The notes: a model not told the origin generated them from the sequence alone. A stretch of 64,000 bases of DNA from Pseudomonadota bacterium (GCA_021324155.1 JAJPJQ010000027.1:1-64000), one strand, 5' to 3'. Shown: positions 41,686 to 50,146, counted from the first letter of the stretch. Numbers and translations: made by a program.

Positions 41686-42372
41686 ATGAGCTACTGGCAA
41701 AAAGCGCGGGCGGAAATCGACGACACGATCAACCGGCATTTCGACACGCCGGAATACCGGCGGCTCTTCGGAGTCAAAATCACGCCGAAGCGCAATGAGG
41801 TCTTGGGTCGCCATTATCCGCATTACATCAAGAGCCGGCGCGACTGCTGGGCTGCGTCGATGGCGAAGGCGCCGCTCGACGTCAAGCGGTCCATCTGGGA
41901 GCACGAGAAAGACGAGCTCATCTACGACGAGCGGCTCGGCGCCGCGCACCTGACCGACGACGACATGTCGCGGGCGGTCGGCGAAGAGACACTGCTCCCG
42001 AGCGCGCGCGCGGCAATTTACAGCTGGCTGTATCTCTGCACGACGCGGTCGTGGATCGAGAGCCTGATGATCAATCATACGACCGAGCGCAAGAACAATT
42101 CAGAGCTCGTCAAGGGCGGCGGCTTCACGCAGCGCATGGCGATGAAGCAAGTCGCCGACCTCGTCGGCTCCGTCGATAACCTCGACAAAAATACCAAGGT
42201 GCATATGGTTGCCGACATCGACCATTCCAACATGTTCGAGTCGGTGTTCGAGCGCTACGTCACCGACGAGCGCATTGCACGCATGGTGGTCAGAGCGGCG
42301 AACGATTGTCTGGCGATCGACCGGGCCTATCGCAACGCACTCGCCGTCGGTATGATGGAAATCCCGGAGTAG
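41686..42372 (+). CDS. Heme-oxygenase-like diiron oxidase, divergent paralogue 4
   Basis: The 228-residue protein is clearly of the same family but more divergent: IKSRRDCWAASMAKAPLDVK near 48-67, Asp81-x6-His88, Glu134 (INHTTERKN) and His173-x3-Asp177-x2-His180 (VHMVADIDH). It has lost the conserved TEWxxDDRLL block but keeps all six metal positions. A perfect AGGAGG lies six bases before the ATG. It is second in the B half of the module, as paralogue 2 is in the A half. It is followed by cydA. Confidence 0.82.
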   Translation: MSYWQKARAEIDDTINRHFDTPEYRRLFGVKITPKRNEVLGRHYPHYIKSRRDCWAASMAKAPLDVKRSIWEHEKDELIYDERLGAAHLTDDDMSRAVGEETLLPSARAAIYSWLYLCTTRSWIESLMINHTTERKNNSELVKGGGFTQRMAMKQVADLVGSVDNLDKNTKVHMVADIDHSNMFESVFERYVTDERIARMVVRAANDCLAIDRAYRNALAVGMMEIPE

Positions 42373-42404
42373 GAGCGCGCGAATCAGGCGCGCCCCTGGT
42401 CGAC

Positions 42405-43748
42405 ATGGACAGCGCGCTCGCCATTCATCGGCTGCATTTCGCGTTTACCGTAACCTACCACTATATCTTTCCCCAGCTCACGATGGGCCTTGCCCCGCTC
42501 ATTGTGATCTTCAAGTCGCTCGCGTTGTGGAAGGCGGACGAGCGTTATAACGGGGCGGCGCGGTTCTGGGCGAAAATATTCGCCGTCAATTTCCTTTTCG
42601 GCGTGATCACCGGGATTCCCATGGAGTTCCAGTTCGGCACGAACTGGGCGCGCTTCTCGCACTACGCCGGCGGGGTGATTGCTACGGCGCTCGCGATGGA
42701 AGGCGTGTTCGCGTTCTTCCTCGAATCGTCCTTTCTGGGTCTCTTTCTCTTCGGCGAGAAGCGCTTCGGCCAGCGAGTTCATTGGATCGCGGCATTCATG
42801 ATTTTTCTTGGCTCTTGGATTTCCGGTTTCTTCATCATTGTGACGAATGCCTGGATGCAGCATCCCGTCGGCTATACGCTCGACCCGGACGGGACGGCTC
42901 ACTTGACTAGCTTTTGGAGCCTGCTGTTCAACGAATGGGCGCTGTGGCAATACCTCCACACTATGAGCGGAGCCGTCATCACAGGCGCCTTTGTCATGGC
43001 CGCCGCCGGCGCATTTTATTTCCTGTCCGGGAAACAGCCGGAATACGGCCGCATGTTCCTGCGGCTGGGCGTAATCACCGGCGTCCTCGCGTCGGCGTTT
43101 CAATTGTGGCCGACGGGCGACATGAAGGGGCAGCTCGTCGCGCGACATCAGCCGGTGACACTCGCGGCGATGGAGGGACTGTTTCACACCGAGTCGGGCG
43201 CCGCCATCGTCATCCTCGGCCAGCCCGATCCCGATCGGCAAAAGTTGGACAACCCGCTCTTCGTGCCCAAGGCGCTGAGCTTTCTCACGCACCGGCGCTG
43301 GGAGGCGGAGGTAAAAGGATTGAGCGACTTTCCCCGCGAGCAATGGCCGGACAACATCCCGCTGCTCTATTACTGCTATCACATCATGGTCGGCCTCGGG
43401 ACGATCTTCATCGCGATCATGGTAGTTGCGGCGTGGCTTCTCTGGCGCGGCAACCTGTTCGAGAGCCGATGGATGCTCTGGGTGCTGATGCTGAGCTTCC
43501 CGTTCCCGTACATCGCGAACACGGCGGGCTGGATCACGGCGGAGATCGGGCGCCAGCCGTGGGTAGCCTACGGGCTCATGCGGACGGAGCATGGCTTTTC
43601 GTCGAACGTCTCGGCGAGCAATGGGCTTTTCACGCTGCTGGGCTTTATGGGCATGTACGCTTTGCTCGGCGTTTTGTTTGTGCTGCTCATCTGGCGCGAG
43701 GTTATGCACGGTCCGCAGCCCGTGGACATCGAGACGGTCCGGAACTGA
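42405..43748 (+). CDS. cydA: Cytochrome bd ubiquinol oxidase subunit I
   Basis: The ATG at 42405 is the true start: MDSALAIHRLHFAFTVTYHY places the heme b595 ligand His near residue 19, as in other CydA. The 447-residue protein has nine or so membrane segments, the GRQPWVAYGLMRT signature and a short Q-loop, as in cyanide-insensitive (CIO) forms rather than E. coli CydA. It transfers electrons from quinol to O2 with high affinity. The frame is open upstream but overlaps the preceding gene. Confidence 0.93.
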   Translation: MDSALAIHRLHFAFTVTYHYIFPQLTMGLAPLIVIFKSLALWKADERYNGAARFWAKIFAVNFLFGVITGIPMEFQFGTNWARFSHYAGGVIATALAMEGVFAFFLESSFLGLFLFGEKRFGQRVHWIAAFMIFLGSWISGFFIIVTNAWMQHPVGYTLDPDGTAHLTSFWSLLFNEWALWQYLHTMSGAVITGAFVMAAAGAFYFLSGKQPEYGRMFLRLGVITGVLASAFQLWPTGDMKGQLVARHQPVTLAAMEGLFHTESGAAIVILGQPDPDRQKLDNPLFVPKALSFLTHRRWEAEVKGLSDFPREQWPDNIPLLYYCYHIMVGLGTIFIAIMVVAAWLLWRGNLFESRWMLWVLMLSFPFPYIANTAGWITAEIGRQPWVAYGLMRTEHGFSSNVSASNGLFTLLGFMGMYALLGVLFVLLIWREVMHGPQPVDIETVRN

Positions 43749-43749
43749 A

Positions 43750-44799
43750 ATGGAAACCGTCTGGTTCATGCTCGTCGCCGGCATGGTGATCGCGTACGTC
43801 GTCCTCGACGGATTCGATCTCGGCGCCGGAGCCATCCACCTCTTCGCCGCGAAGAATCGGGCAGAGCGCGCGCAGATCCTCAAGGCGATCGGTCCCGTGT
43901 GGGACGGCAACGAAGTGTGGCTGATCGCCGCCGGCGGCGCGCTCTTTTTCGCTTTCCCGCGTCTTTACGCGTCGAGCTTCAGCGGTTTTTATCTTCCGCT
44001 GATGATCGTGCTCTGGCTCTTGATGTTGCGCGGCGTGGGCGTCGAGCTGCGTTCGCACGTGGAGGATCCGCTGTGGCACGCGCTTTTCGACTTCGTCTTT
44101 TTTGCCTCCAGCGCGCTTCTCGCCGTCTTTTTCGGCGCCGCGATCGGCAACGTCGTTCGCGGCGTGCCGCTCGACGCCGACGGTTATTTCTTCGCGGCGC
44201 TCTGGACCGACTTCACCGCAGGACCTGACGCCGGCATCCTCGATTGGTACACGCTGCTCACCGCCGCGCTGGCGCTCGCGGCGCTTATTGTCCACGGCTC
44301 ACATTACATAGCGCTTAAAACGCTCGGCGATGTCGAAGCCCGCGCTCGGCTGATCGCCGCCCGCGGCTGGCGTGCCCTGGTTTTGCTGACCGTCGCATCG
44401 CTGCCGGCAACGCTATACGTTCGTCCCGCGCTGTTGAATAATTTCTTCGCGCACCCGTGGGGCTGGATCATTCCAGCCGCAGCAGTCGCCGCCCTGGCCG
44501 TGATGCCGTATTTTCATCGTCGGAGGCGTGACCTCGCCGCGTTTCTATGCTCCGCGCTGTATCTCGCCGGCACAATCACCGGAGCGGCGTTCGCGCTCTA
44601 TCCCGTCGTGCTGCCGTCGAGCGGCGATCCTGCATACAGTCTGACCGTCTACAACTCGAAAGCCGGCTCTTACAGTATGAACGTTGGACTGGTTTGGTGG
44701 CTGCTGGGCATCACGCTTGCCGTTCTGTATTTCGTGATGGTCTATCGTCTCTTCCGCGGCAAGGTAGTGCTCGGCGAAGAAGGCGGATACGGCTCGTAG
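43750..44799 (+). CDS. cydB: Cytochrome bd ubiquinol oxidase subunit II
   Basis: The ATG at 43750 follows the cydA stop with one base between. The 349-residue protein starts METVWFMLVAGMVIAYVVLD and shows the family hallmark LDGFDLGAGAIHL and GPVWDGNEVWLIAAGGALFF, with about eight membrane segments. It forms the bd oxidase with CydA. No cydX, cydC or cydD is adjacent. Beside four O2-dependent oxidases it may serve respiration at low oxygen or lower free O2. Confidence 0.92.
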   Translation: METVWFMLVAGMVIAYVVLDGFDLGAGAIHLFAAKNRAERAQILKAIGPVWDGNEVWLIAAGGALFFAFPRLYASSFSGFYLPLMIVLWLLMLRGVGVELRSHVEDPLWHALFDFVFFASSALLAVFFGAAIGNVVRGVPLDADGYFFAALWTDFTAGPDAGILDWYTLLTAALALAALIVHGSHYIALKTLGDVEARARLIAARGWRALVLLTVASLPATLYVRPALLNNFFAHPWGWIIPAAAVAALAVMPYFHRRRRDLAAFLCSALYLAGTITGAAFALYPVVLPSSGDPAYSLTVYNSKAGSYSMNVGLVWWLLGITLAVLYFVMVYRLFRGKVVLGEEGGYGS

Positions 44800-44812
44800 A
44801 CAGGGAGAAACC

Positions 44813-45598
44813 ATGAAGCTCAAGGGACAGAGCGCGGTTATCGTCGGCGGCGCGCGCGGCATCGGCGCCGCCATAGCGGAGAGATTCGCCGCCGAAGGCG
44901 CGCGCATCATGCTCGTCGATCTGCCGAAGATGAAAGCTGAGGCCGACGAAGTCGCGCGTGCGATCGCATCGGCCGGGCGAGAAGCGCTTTTCTTCGCCGC
45001 GGATTGCACCGACGACGTTCAGGTCAATCGTATGGTCGATGAAACCGTCCGGAGCTTCGGCGGCATCGACATCCTGGTCAACAGCGCGGGACTCCGCGGG
45101 CCTCTGGTCCCGGTAGAAGATATCGCCGAGGCTGAGTACGACGCGGTACTCGAGGTTAATTTGAAAGCGCCGTTTCTCTGCTGCCAGGCCGTCCTCCGGG
45201 TCATGAAAAAGCAAAAGCGCGGCAGCATCGTCAGCATCGCGGGCACCGCCGGCAAGGAAGGCATGGCGCTGCGCGGCTCGCTCGTTGCCGCGAAATGGGG
45301 ACTCTTAGGCCTGACGCAAACGATCGCCAAAGAGGCGGGGCCCTACGGCGTCCGCGCGAACGTCATTTGTCCCGGCGGCATGGACGAGCCCGATTTGCGC
45401 GTCATGTACGCGGAGCGCGCGAAAAATCTCGGCATGGAGTTCAAGGAACTGGAAAGCAAAATTCTCCAGGACACGCCGCTCCGCAAATACGCCAAGCACG
45501 AAGAGGTTGCCGCTGCGGCTTTGTTTCTGGCCTCGAGCGACTCCTCGCATACGACCGGAGAGTCTCTCAATGTTTCCGGCGGCCGCCTGATGCATTAA
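44813..45598 (+). CDS. SDR-family protein lacking catalytic Ser and Tyr
   Basis: The 261-residue protein has a Rossmann nucleotide site GGARGIG at 12-18 and NSAG at 90-93, Asn116 and Lys161. The catalytic region reads VSIAGTAG and GSLVAAKWG, so Gly144 occupies the Ser position and Leu157 the Tyr position. The spacing (13 residues) and the retained Lys support the alignment. It may be a pseudoenzyme or use other residues. AGGGAG precedes the ATG. It ends the 21-kb run and overlaps the convergent gene by four bases. Confidence 0.85.
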   Translation: MKLKGQSAVIVGGARGIGAAIAERFAAEGARIMLVDLPKMKAEADEVARAIASAGREALFFAADCTDDVQVNRMVDETVRSFGGIDILVNSAGLRGPLVPVEDIAEAEYDAVLEVNLKAPFLCCQAVLRVMKKQKRGSIVSIAGTAGKEGMALRGSLVAAKWGLLGLTQTIAKEAGPYGVRANVICPGGMDEPDLRVMYAERAKNLGMEFKELESKILQDTPLRKYAKHEEVAAAALFLASSDSSHTTGESLNVSGGRLMH

Positions 45599-46038
45599 TC
45601 CGGCAATAAAAGAACCGCGATACACGTCGCGAGCTGCGCGATAAAAAGCGTTGCGTGCGACGCCTGCCTTTCGTATTGAAGAAAGATCTCGTCGGCGAGC
45701 ATAAAAGCGGCCGGCAGTTCCACTCCGGCGACAAAAGCCGCGCCCGCCGAGGCCCCGGCGACATGACCGTCGAGACAAGCTAAGACGGCGGCGCGAGCGA
45801 AAAGAAACGCAGCGATGAGCTGCCAGAGAATCACACCGGTAAATAAAATTGGCGCCAGCCAACGGGGTGCGTCGTACACTGATGTCGCGTCGGCAACAGC
45901 GCGATAATTTTCTGAAGCAAATCTCCATCGCCCGGGTAGTAATTTCAGCGCCTTCAGACCTGCGCAAAGATTGCTGGCGAGAGTGATTAAGAACCACACG
46001 GCCCAAAAAACGAGTAGGCCAAGCTTCACCGCAAACAT
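45595..46038 (-). CDS. Small integral membrane protein
   Basis: Starting at the ATG 46038, the 147-residue protein has about four membrane helices: FAVKLGLLVFWAVWFLITLA, WLAPILFTGVILWQLIAAFL, a central Ala-rich segment and LFIAQLATCIAVLLLP. Between the first two lies a soluble loop with LLPGRWRFASENYRAVADAT. I recognise no catalytic motif. Its stop overlaps the SDR stop on the other strand. The function is unknown. Confidence 0.65.
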   Translation of the reverse strand: MFAVKLGLLVFWAVWFLITLASNLCAGLKALKLLPGRWRFASENYRAVADATSVYDAPRWLAPILFTGVILWQLIAAFLFARAAVLACLDGHVAGASAGAAFVAGVELPAAFMLADEIFLQYERQASHATLFIAQLATCIAVLLLPD

Positions 46039-46210
46039 GAGGTCCAAGGAATCCGTTCGGCGGCCGCGTGTCAAGTGAGGCGCATGCACGACACGATGAA
46101 GTCTATTAGATGTCTCGGCTTTCCTGTAAAGTGATCAAAGGCGCGCCGAGCGATGCGCTTCTGAGCAGATCGTTGCCGGCGGAGATTGTCGGTTCTGGAG
46201 CAGGAGGCCT

Positions 46211-46972
46211 ATGTTTCCTTATCGCGACGAAAATGAGACCCAGCGGCCGGCGGTGGTCACGCTCGCGATCATCGCCGTCAACGTCCTCGTTTGGCTGTTG
46301 ATTCAGGGCGCCGGCTCGGAGGCGAGCGTGGCGGCTTCGATATGCAATCTCGGTCTGATCCCCGGCGAGCTCACCGGCGCTCTGGCGCCCGGCACGAACG
46401 TGCCGCTCGGTGAGGGACTTGCCTGCGTGGCAGGGTACGGTCGCGGTCTCGTGCATCTCTTCACTCACATGTTCCTGCACGGGTCGTGGATGCATCTGCT
46501 CGGCAACATGTGGTTTCTGTGGCTCTTCGGCAACAACATCGAAGACTCGATGGGCCACTTTCGCTTTCTTCTTTTTTATCTTTTGTGCGGGCTTGCCGCA
46601 GCCTTCGCACAGATCTCCACCGGCCCGGATGCGGCCGTCCCGATGGTCGGCGCCTCAGGGGCGATCAGCGGCGTCATGGGCGGATACCTGCTACTCTATC
46701 CGAAGGTTCGCGTCTACACGCTCGTGCCGATCGGCTTTTTTATTACCTCGCTGGCGCTCCCAGCGTGGGTCATGCTGGGTTATTGGTTTGTGCTCCAATT
46801 TTTCAGCGGCATCGCCGCCTTTGGCGGCCAAATGGGCGGCGTGGCGTTCTGGGCCCATGTCGGCGGCTTCGTGGCCGGCATCGTGCTCATCAAGCTTTTC
46901 GCGCGCGGTGACTATATCGACGAGCACCAGGCGCAACGCTGGCGGCCGCGAAGCGTTATCGGCGGGTACTGA
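46211..46972 (+). CDS. Rhomboid intramembrane serine protease
   Basis: The 253-residue membrane protein shows HMFLHGSWMHLLGNMWFLWL (first catalytic-region helix), the nucleophile motif MVGASGAISGVMGGYL with Ser149 and the general base His216 in WAHVGGFVAGI. Six membrane helices follow the bacterial rhomboid plan. It cleaves membrane proteins within the bilayer. GGAGG lies 7 bases upstream of the ATG. It stands alone. Confidence 0.9.
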   Translation: MFPYRDENETQRPAVVTLAIIAVNVLVWLLIQGAGSEASVAASICNLGLIPGELTGALAPGTNVPLGEGLACVAGYGRGLVHLFTHMFLHGSWMHLLGNMWFLWLFGNNIEDSMGHFRFLLFYLLCGLAAAFAQISTGPDAAVPMVGASGAISGVMGGYLLLYPKVRVYTLVPIGFFITSLALPAWVMLGYWFVLQFFSGIAAFGGQMGGVAFWAHVGGFVAGIVLIKLFARGDYIDEHQAQRWRPRSVIGGY

Positions 46973-47024
46973 GATATGAAGGACTTTGCGGCGGCGGCGA
47001 TTCTTCGAAACGCTGCCGGGAATT

Positions 47025-47972
47025 TTATCCCGCTTTTAGTCGTTCCTCGATATGGCCTGAGGGGGATGAGTCGTTGCCTGAGCGGTACTCCCGGATCGTC
47101 TTGGTAAAGTTCGCAAGAAGAGCCGATTCGTTCTGAGGTCTCCACGTGAGTGCGAGCTCCAGCTTTGGATACGCCGCGGGCAAGTCGCAGCAGACGACGC
47201 CGGGAATACTATGCGTCGAAGTATACGGCAAAATCGTGATTCCTAAACCGGCGGCCACGAGCCCCAAAACCGTGGAAGGATGATCGGCTTCGTGGCGGAT
47301 ATTGAGCCGCAGCCCGTTGCGGTGATAAAAGCTGATGACGTAATCGTAAAAGACCTGCCCGCTCTCGCGCTTAAATAAAACGTAAGGCTCATCGGCAAGC
47401 TCAGCGATCTCGACTCGCCCCGAAGCGGCGAAGCGGTGGTTTTGCGGCACGAGGACGACGAGCGGCGGTTTAAGAATAATCTCCGTCTTTAAACGCCCTG
47501 TGCGCGCCGGCCGTCCGAAGTCCGAGGTCCAAAGCACGAAGCCCGCGTCGATCGCCCCCGCATGGAGCGCTTCGAGCTGCCCCTCGGCGCTGAGACTGCG
47601 CACGTCGAGGTGCACGTCCGGAAAGCGCTCACAGAAGTCCCTGATCATGAACGGAAGCGGAGTTAAAACCGACCAAGGCATCCACCCGATCAACAACCGT
47701 CCTGCTTCGCCGCGCTGTACGCGGCGGGTTCTTGCCACGGCGTCCTCGCTCTGCTGCAGCAGCGCGCGCGCCTCGAGCAAAAAAACTTTGCCGATACTCG
47801 TCAGCTCTACCCGTCGGCGCGTCCGGTGGAAAAGCATCATGCCCAATTCGCGTTCCAAAATTTGTATCTGCTGGCTAAGCGGGGGCTGCGTGATGTGCAA
47901 TTTTTTCGCCGCACGGCCGAAGTGAAGCTCCTCCGCAACAGTGACGAAGTACTTCAAACGCTTTAAATCCAT
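47025..47972 (-). CDS. LysR-family transcriptional regulator
   Basis: The best start is the ATG at 47972 (MDLKRLKYFVTVAEELHFGR), giving 315 residues. Residues 1-60 are the winged helix-turn-helix (AAKKLHITQPPLSQQIQILE), followed by the linker helix and a two-lobed effector domain. LysR proteins usually control a divergent or nearby gene in response to a small molecule. The divergent neighbour is a small zinc-ribbon gene and an inverted repeat lies just upstream of the start. Confidence 0.9.
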   Translation of the reverse strand: MDLKRLKYFVTVAEELHFGRAAKKLHITQPPLSQQIQILERELGMMLFHRTRRRVELTSIGKVFLLEARALLQQSEDAVARTRRVQRGEAGRLLIGWMPWSVLTPLPFMIRDFCERFPDVHLDVRSLSAEGQLEALHAGAIDAGFVLWTSDFGRPARTGRLKTEIILKPPLVVLVPQNHRFAASGRVEIAELADEPYVLFKRESGQVFYDYVISFYHRNGLRLNIRHEADHPSTVLGLVAAGLGITILPYTSTHSIPGVVCCDLPAAYPKLELALTWRPQNESALLANFTKTIREYRSGNDSSPSGHIEERLKAG

Positions 47973-47977
47973 GACGC

Positions 47978-47995
47978 ATCTTTTATATGAAAGAT
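47978..47995. promoter_or_regulatory. Possible LysR operator
   Basis: ATCTTT (47978-47983) and AAAGAT (47990-47995) form an inverted repeat with a six-base centre in an AT-rich stretch, five bases before the LysR start codon. Its size and place fit an autoregulatory LysR box (T-N11-A type). Confidence 0.4.
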
Positions 47996-48099
47996 ATATT
48001 AATGGCAAATAAAAAATCTATTGGACAAATCATAGACGCATCAGCTATGTCAGATTCAAGGAGCTCAGGTCTCCCACTTAATCGTGTAGCCGAGATTTT

Positions 48100-48297
48100 A
48101 TGGCTTCTCAAAGGATTTGTTTGCTTAGGTGCTTTGCTTGCTCCGCGGAGTTTGAAAAGCAGCTGGACTCCGGCGAGGCAATCACCTCAGCTGCGCGTGA
48201 AGCGGAGTGTCCTAAATGCGGCCACCAGCCGAAGCTGACCAGGCCGGGCGATCTCTGGAGCGCCGTAGACGTTCACCACATTATCGGAATGAAATAG
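48100..48297 (+). CDS. Small zinc-ribbon protein
   Basis: The 65-residue protein has two CxxC pairs, CFAC at 11-14 and CPKC near 37-40, with AEFEKQLDSGEAITSAAREA between. This is a zinc ribbon of rubredoxin-like size. The C-terminus is DLWSAVDVHHIIGMK. The ATG at 48100 has no ribosome site; a TTG at 48121 follows AAAGG closely and may be the real start. It is divergent from the LysR gene. The role is unknown. Confidence 0.6.
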   Translation: MASQRICLLRCFACSAEFEKQLDSGEAITSAAREAECPKCGHQPKLTRPGDLWSAVDVHHIIGMK

Positions 48298-48376
48298 CGC
48301 TAGGATATCGATACTTTAGGGGACACTGCCAGATACGCCTCGCTCGCTTCAAGTTCGAAGACGTTCGGACTCTCTT

Positions 48377-49225
48377 CTACAATCGTCTTGTTTTCGGGTC
48401 GAGAATATCGCGCAGTCCGTTCCCGAGAAAATTGAACGAGAGGATTGTCAGGAAGATCGCCGTCGCGGGAAAGAAGATGAGATGCGGGTAGCTGCGCATC
48501 GCGCGCCAGCCGTCCTGCGCAAGCGTCCCCCAGCTCGTTCCCCAGTTGCTATAAGGATCGTTGATCCCGAGACCGATGAAGCTCAGCGTCGATTCCGCCA
48601 GGATCGCCGCCGGTATGCTGAACGTGAGCGTCACGAGCAGCTGCGCGAAGATATTCGGAAGAATATGCCGCAACAGGACGCGGGCGTGCGAAGCGCCGAT
48701 CGAGCGCGCGCTCTCGACATACACGAGCTCTTTGGCCTGGAGCACCTGCCCGCGGGCGACGCGAGCGAACCGCACCCACGAAATGAAGCCGAGCGCGATC
48801 AGGACACCGACGATATTCCGCCCCAAAAAGAGCGACAGCAACACGAATATCAAAAGATCCGGCAGGCCGTAGAATATATCGACAATCCGCATCAGCAGAT
48901 TGTCGACCGATCCCCCGGCGTAGCCCGACAGAAGTCCATATAATGTCCCGACGATCAGCGCGACGAGCGCGGTGCCGATGCCTACCGTCAGCGACACGCG
49001 CGCGCCGTAAAGAATCCGGGTGAAAAGGTCGCGCCCGAGCTCGTCGGTGCCGAACCAGTGATTCGTGCCCGGACTTTCGAGCATGCGATTTTCCTCCAGA
49101 CCGCCGGGAGTATACGGAGAAATTGCCGGCGCGAGGAAACCAACCGTCATGACAAGGAGAATGAACGCCAGACTTAAAGCAAAAGTCGGTGAGCGCCAGC
49201 GCGCCGGAATAGTTTTCGCCATCAC
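48377..49225 (-). CDS. Peptide/dipeptide ABC transporter permease (DppC-like)
   Basis: The 282-residue membrane protein has the DppC signature GTDELGRDLFTRILYGARVS near 75-94, an N-terminal helix and the EAA-type loop ARSIGASHARVLLRHILPN. It forms the inner-membrane channel with the DppB-like product of the upstream gene, which ends 3 bases before it. The DppD/DppF ATPase genes that normally follow are absent; the operon ends here. Confidence 0.9.
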   Translation of the reverse strand: MMAKTIPARWRSPTFALSLAFILLVMTVGFLAPAISPYTPGGLEENRMLESPGTNHWFGTDELGRDLFTRILYGARVSLTVGIGTALVALIVGTLYGLLSGYAGGSVDNLLMRIVDIFYGLPDLLIFVLLSLFLGRNIVGVLIALGFISWVRFARVARGQVLQAKELVYVESARSIGASHARVLLRHILPNIFAQLLVTLTFSIPAAILAESTLSFIGLGINDPYSNWGTSWGTLAQDGWRAMRSYPHLIFFPATAIFLTILSFNFLGNGLRDILDPKTRRL

Positions 49226-49228
49226 GGT

Positions 49229-50146
49229 TCAGCGGGTGCGCACGCGTGGGTCAACGACCGAATAAAGCATATCGACCGCGAGATTCGCGCATACGAGAAT
49301 CGCCGTGTAGACCAGCGTCACGCCCATGACCAGGGGGTAGTCGCGGTCTGTCACCGCGGTGATAAAGAACCGGCCCATGCCGGGAATCGCGAAGACGTAT
49401 TCGATGACGAAAGAGCCCGCGACGAGAATCGCGAACAGCGGGCCGAGGAGCGTCAAGACCGGAATGAGGGAGTTTCTCAGCGCGTGCTTGAAGAGAACCA
49501 ACGCCTCGCGGACGCCTTTGGCGCGCGCGGTGCGGATGAAATCTTCGCCGAGCGTTTCGAGCATCGACGAGCGCAAGAGATACGTTAGCTGCGCGCACGG
49601 CATCGCGCCCAGCGTGATCGCCGGCAGCACCGCGCTGCCCGGAGATCCCCAGCGCGCCGCCTGAAACCACCCGAGCTTGAGCGAAAAAATCCAGATGAGC
49701 ACCGCGCCGAGGATGAAATTCGGCAGCGAGATGCCGAGCGTCGCCATCGTCGTGCAGGCGCGGTCGATCCAGCGATCGTGCCACGCGGCGGCCGCGACGC
49801 CTAGCGGGAGGGAAACCGCCAAGGCTAGGGCGAGGGCGAATATGCCGAGAAACATCGACGGCGGGAGTGTATCCCGGACGACGTCGGCGACCGTGCGGTC
49901 GATGTATTTATAAGATGGGCCGAGGTCGCCGGCGGCGATGCCGCGTATGTAGCGCGCGTACTGCGCGAGAAACGGCTCGTTGAGATGATACTTCGCCTCG
50001 ATATTCGCCATGACTTCCGGCGGCAGGCGCCGGTCCCGGTCGAAGGGGCCGCCGGGAAGCAGGCGGAGCAAAGCGAACGTGAGCGTCGCCACGACCCACA
50101 GGACGGCGACACCGTGGAGCAGGCGCTTTATGAGGAAAGGGGCCAT
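49229..50146 (-). CDS. Peptide/dipeptide ABC transporter permease (DppB-like)
   Basis: The 305-residue protein begins MAPFLIKRLLHGVAVLWVVA and shows the OppB/DppB pattern with six membrane helices, LPGGPFDRDRRLP near 30-43 and the loop RTARAKGVREALVLFKHALR near 190-210. It pairs with the DppC-like permease just downstream. The binding protein gene lies upstream beyond a short repeat region. Confidence 0.9.
   Translation of the reverse strand: MAPFLIKRLLHGVAVLWVVATLTFALLRLLPGGPFDRDRRLPPEVMANIEAKYHLNEPFLAQYARYIRGIAAGDLGPSYKYIDRTVADVVRDTLPPSMFLGIFALALALAVSLPLGVAAAAWHDRWIDRACTTMATLGISLPNFILGAVLIWIFSLKLGWFQAARWGSPGSAVLPAITLGAMPCAQLTYLLRSSMLETLGEDFIRTARAKGVREALVLFKHALRNSLIPVLTLLGPLFAILVAGSFVIEYVFAIPGMGRFFITAVTDRDYPLVMGVTLVYTAILVCANLAVDMLYSVVDPRVRTR

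Noticed and set aside
38519-42372. Assignment of the four paralogues as TenA thiaminase II
   Set aside because: They have the general helical fold and THI5-like neighbours, but they carry the H-x3-D-x2-H and D-x6-H metal pattern of diiron oxidases and I do not see the TenA catalytic Cys arrangement. No other thiamine genes are present.
42384-43910. 508-codon open frame antisense to cydAB
   Set aside because: The product is highly charged and repetitive, and the opposite strand holds two well-conserved oxidase subunits.
47987-48238. 83-codon frame upstream of and overlapping the small zinc-ribbon gene
   Set aside because: It lies in another frame, starts in the AT-rich LysR promoter region and has no protein-like features, whereas the overlapping frame has two CxxC pairs.
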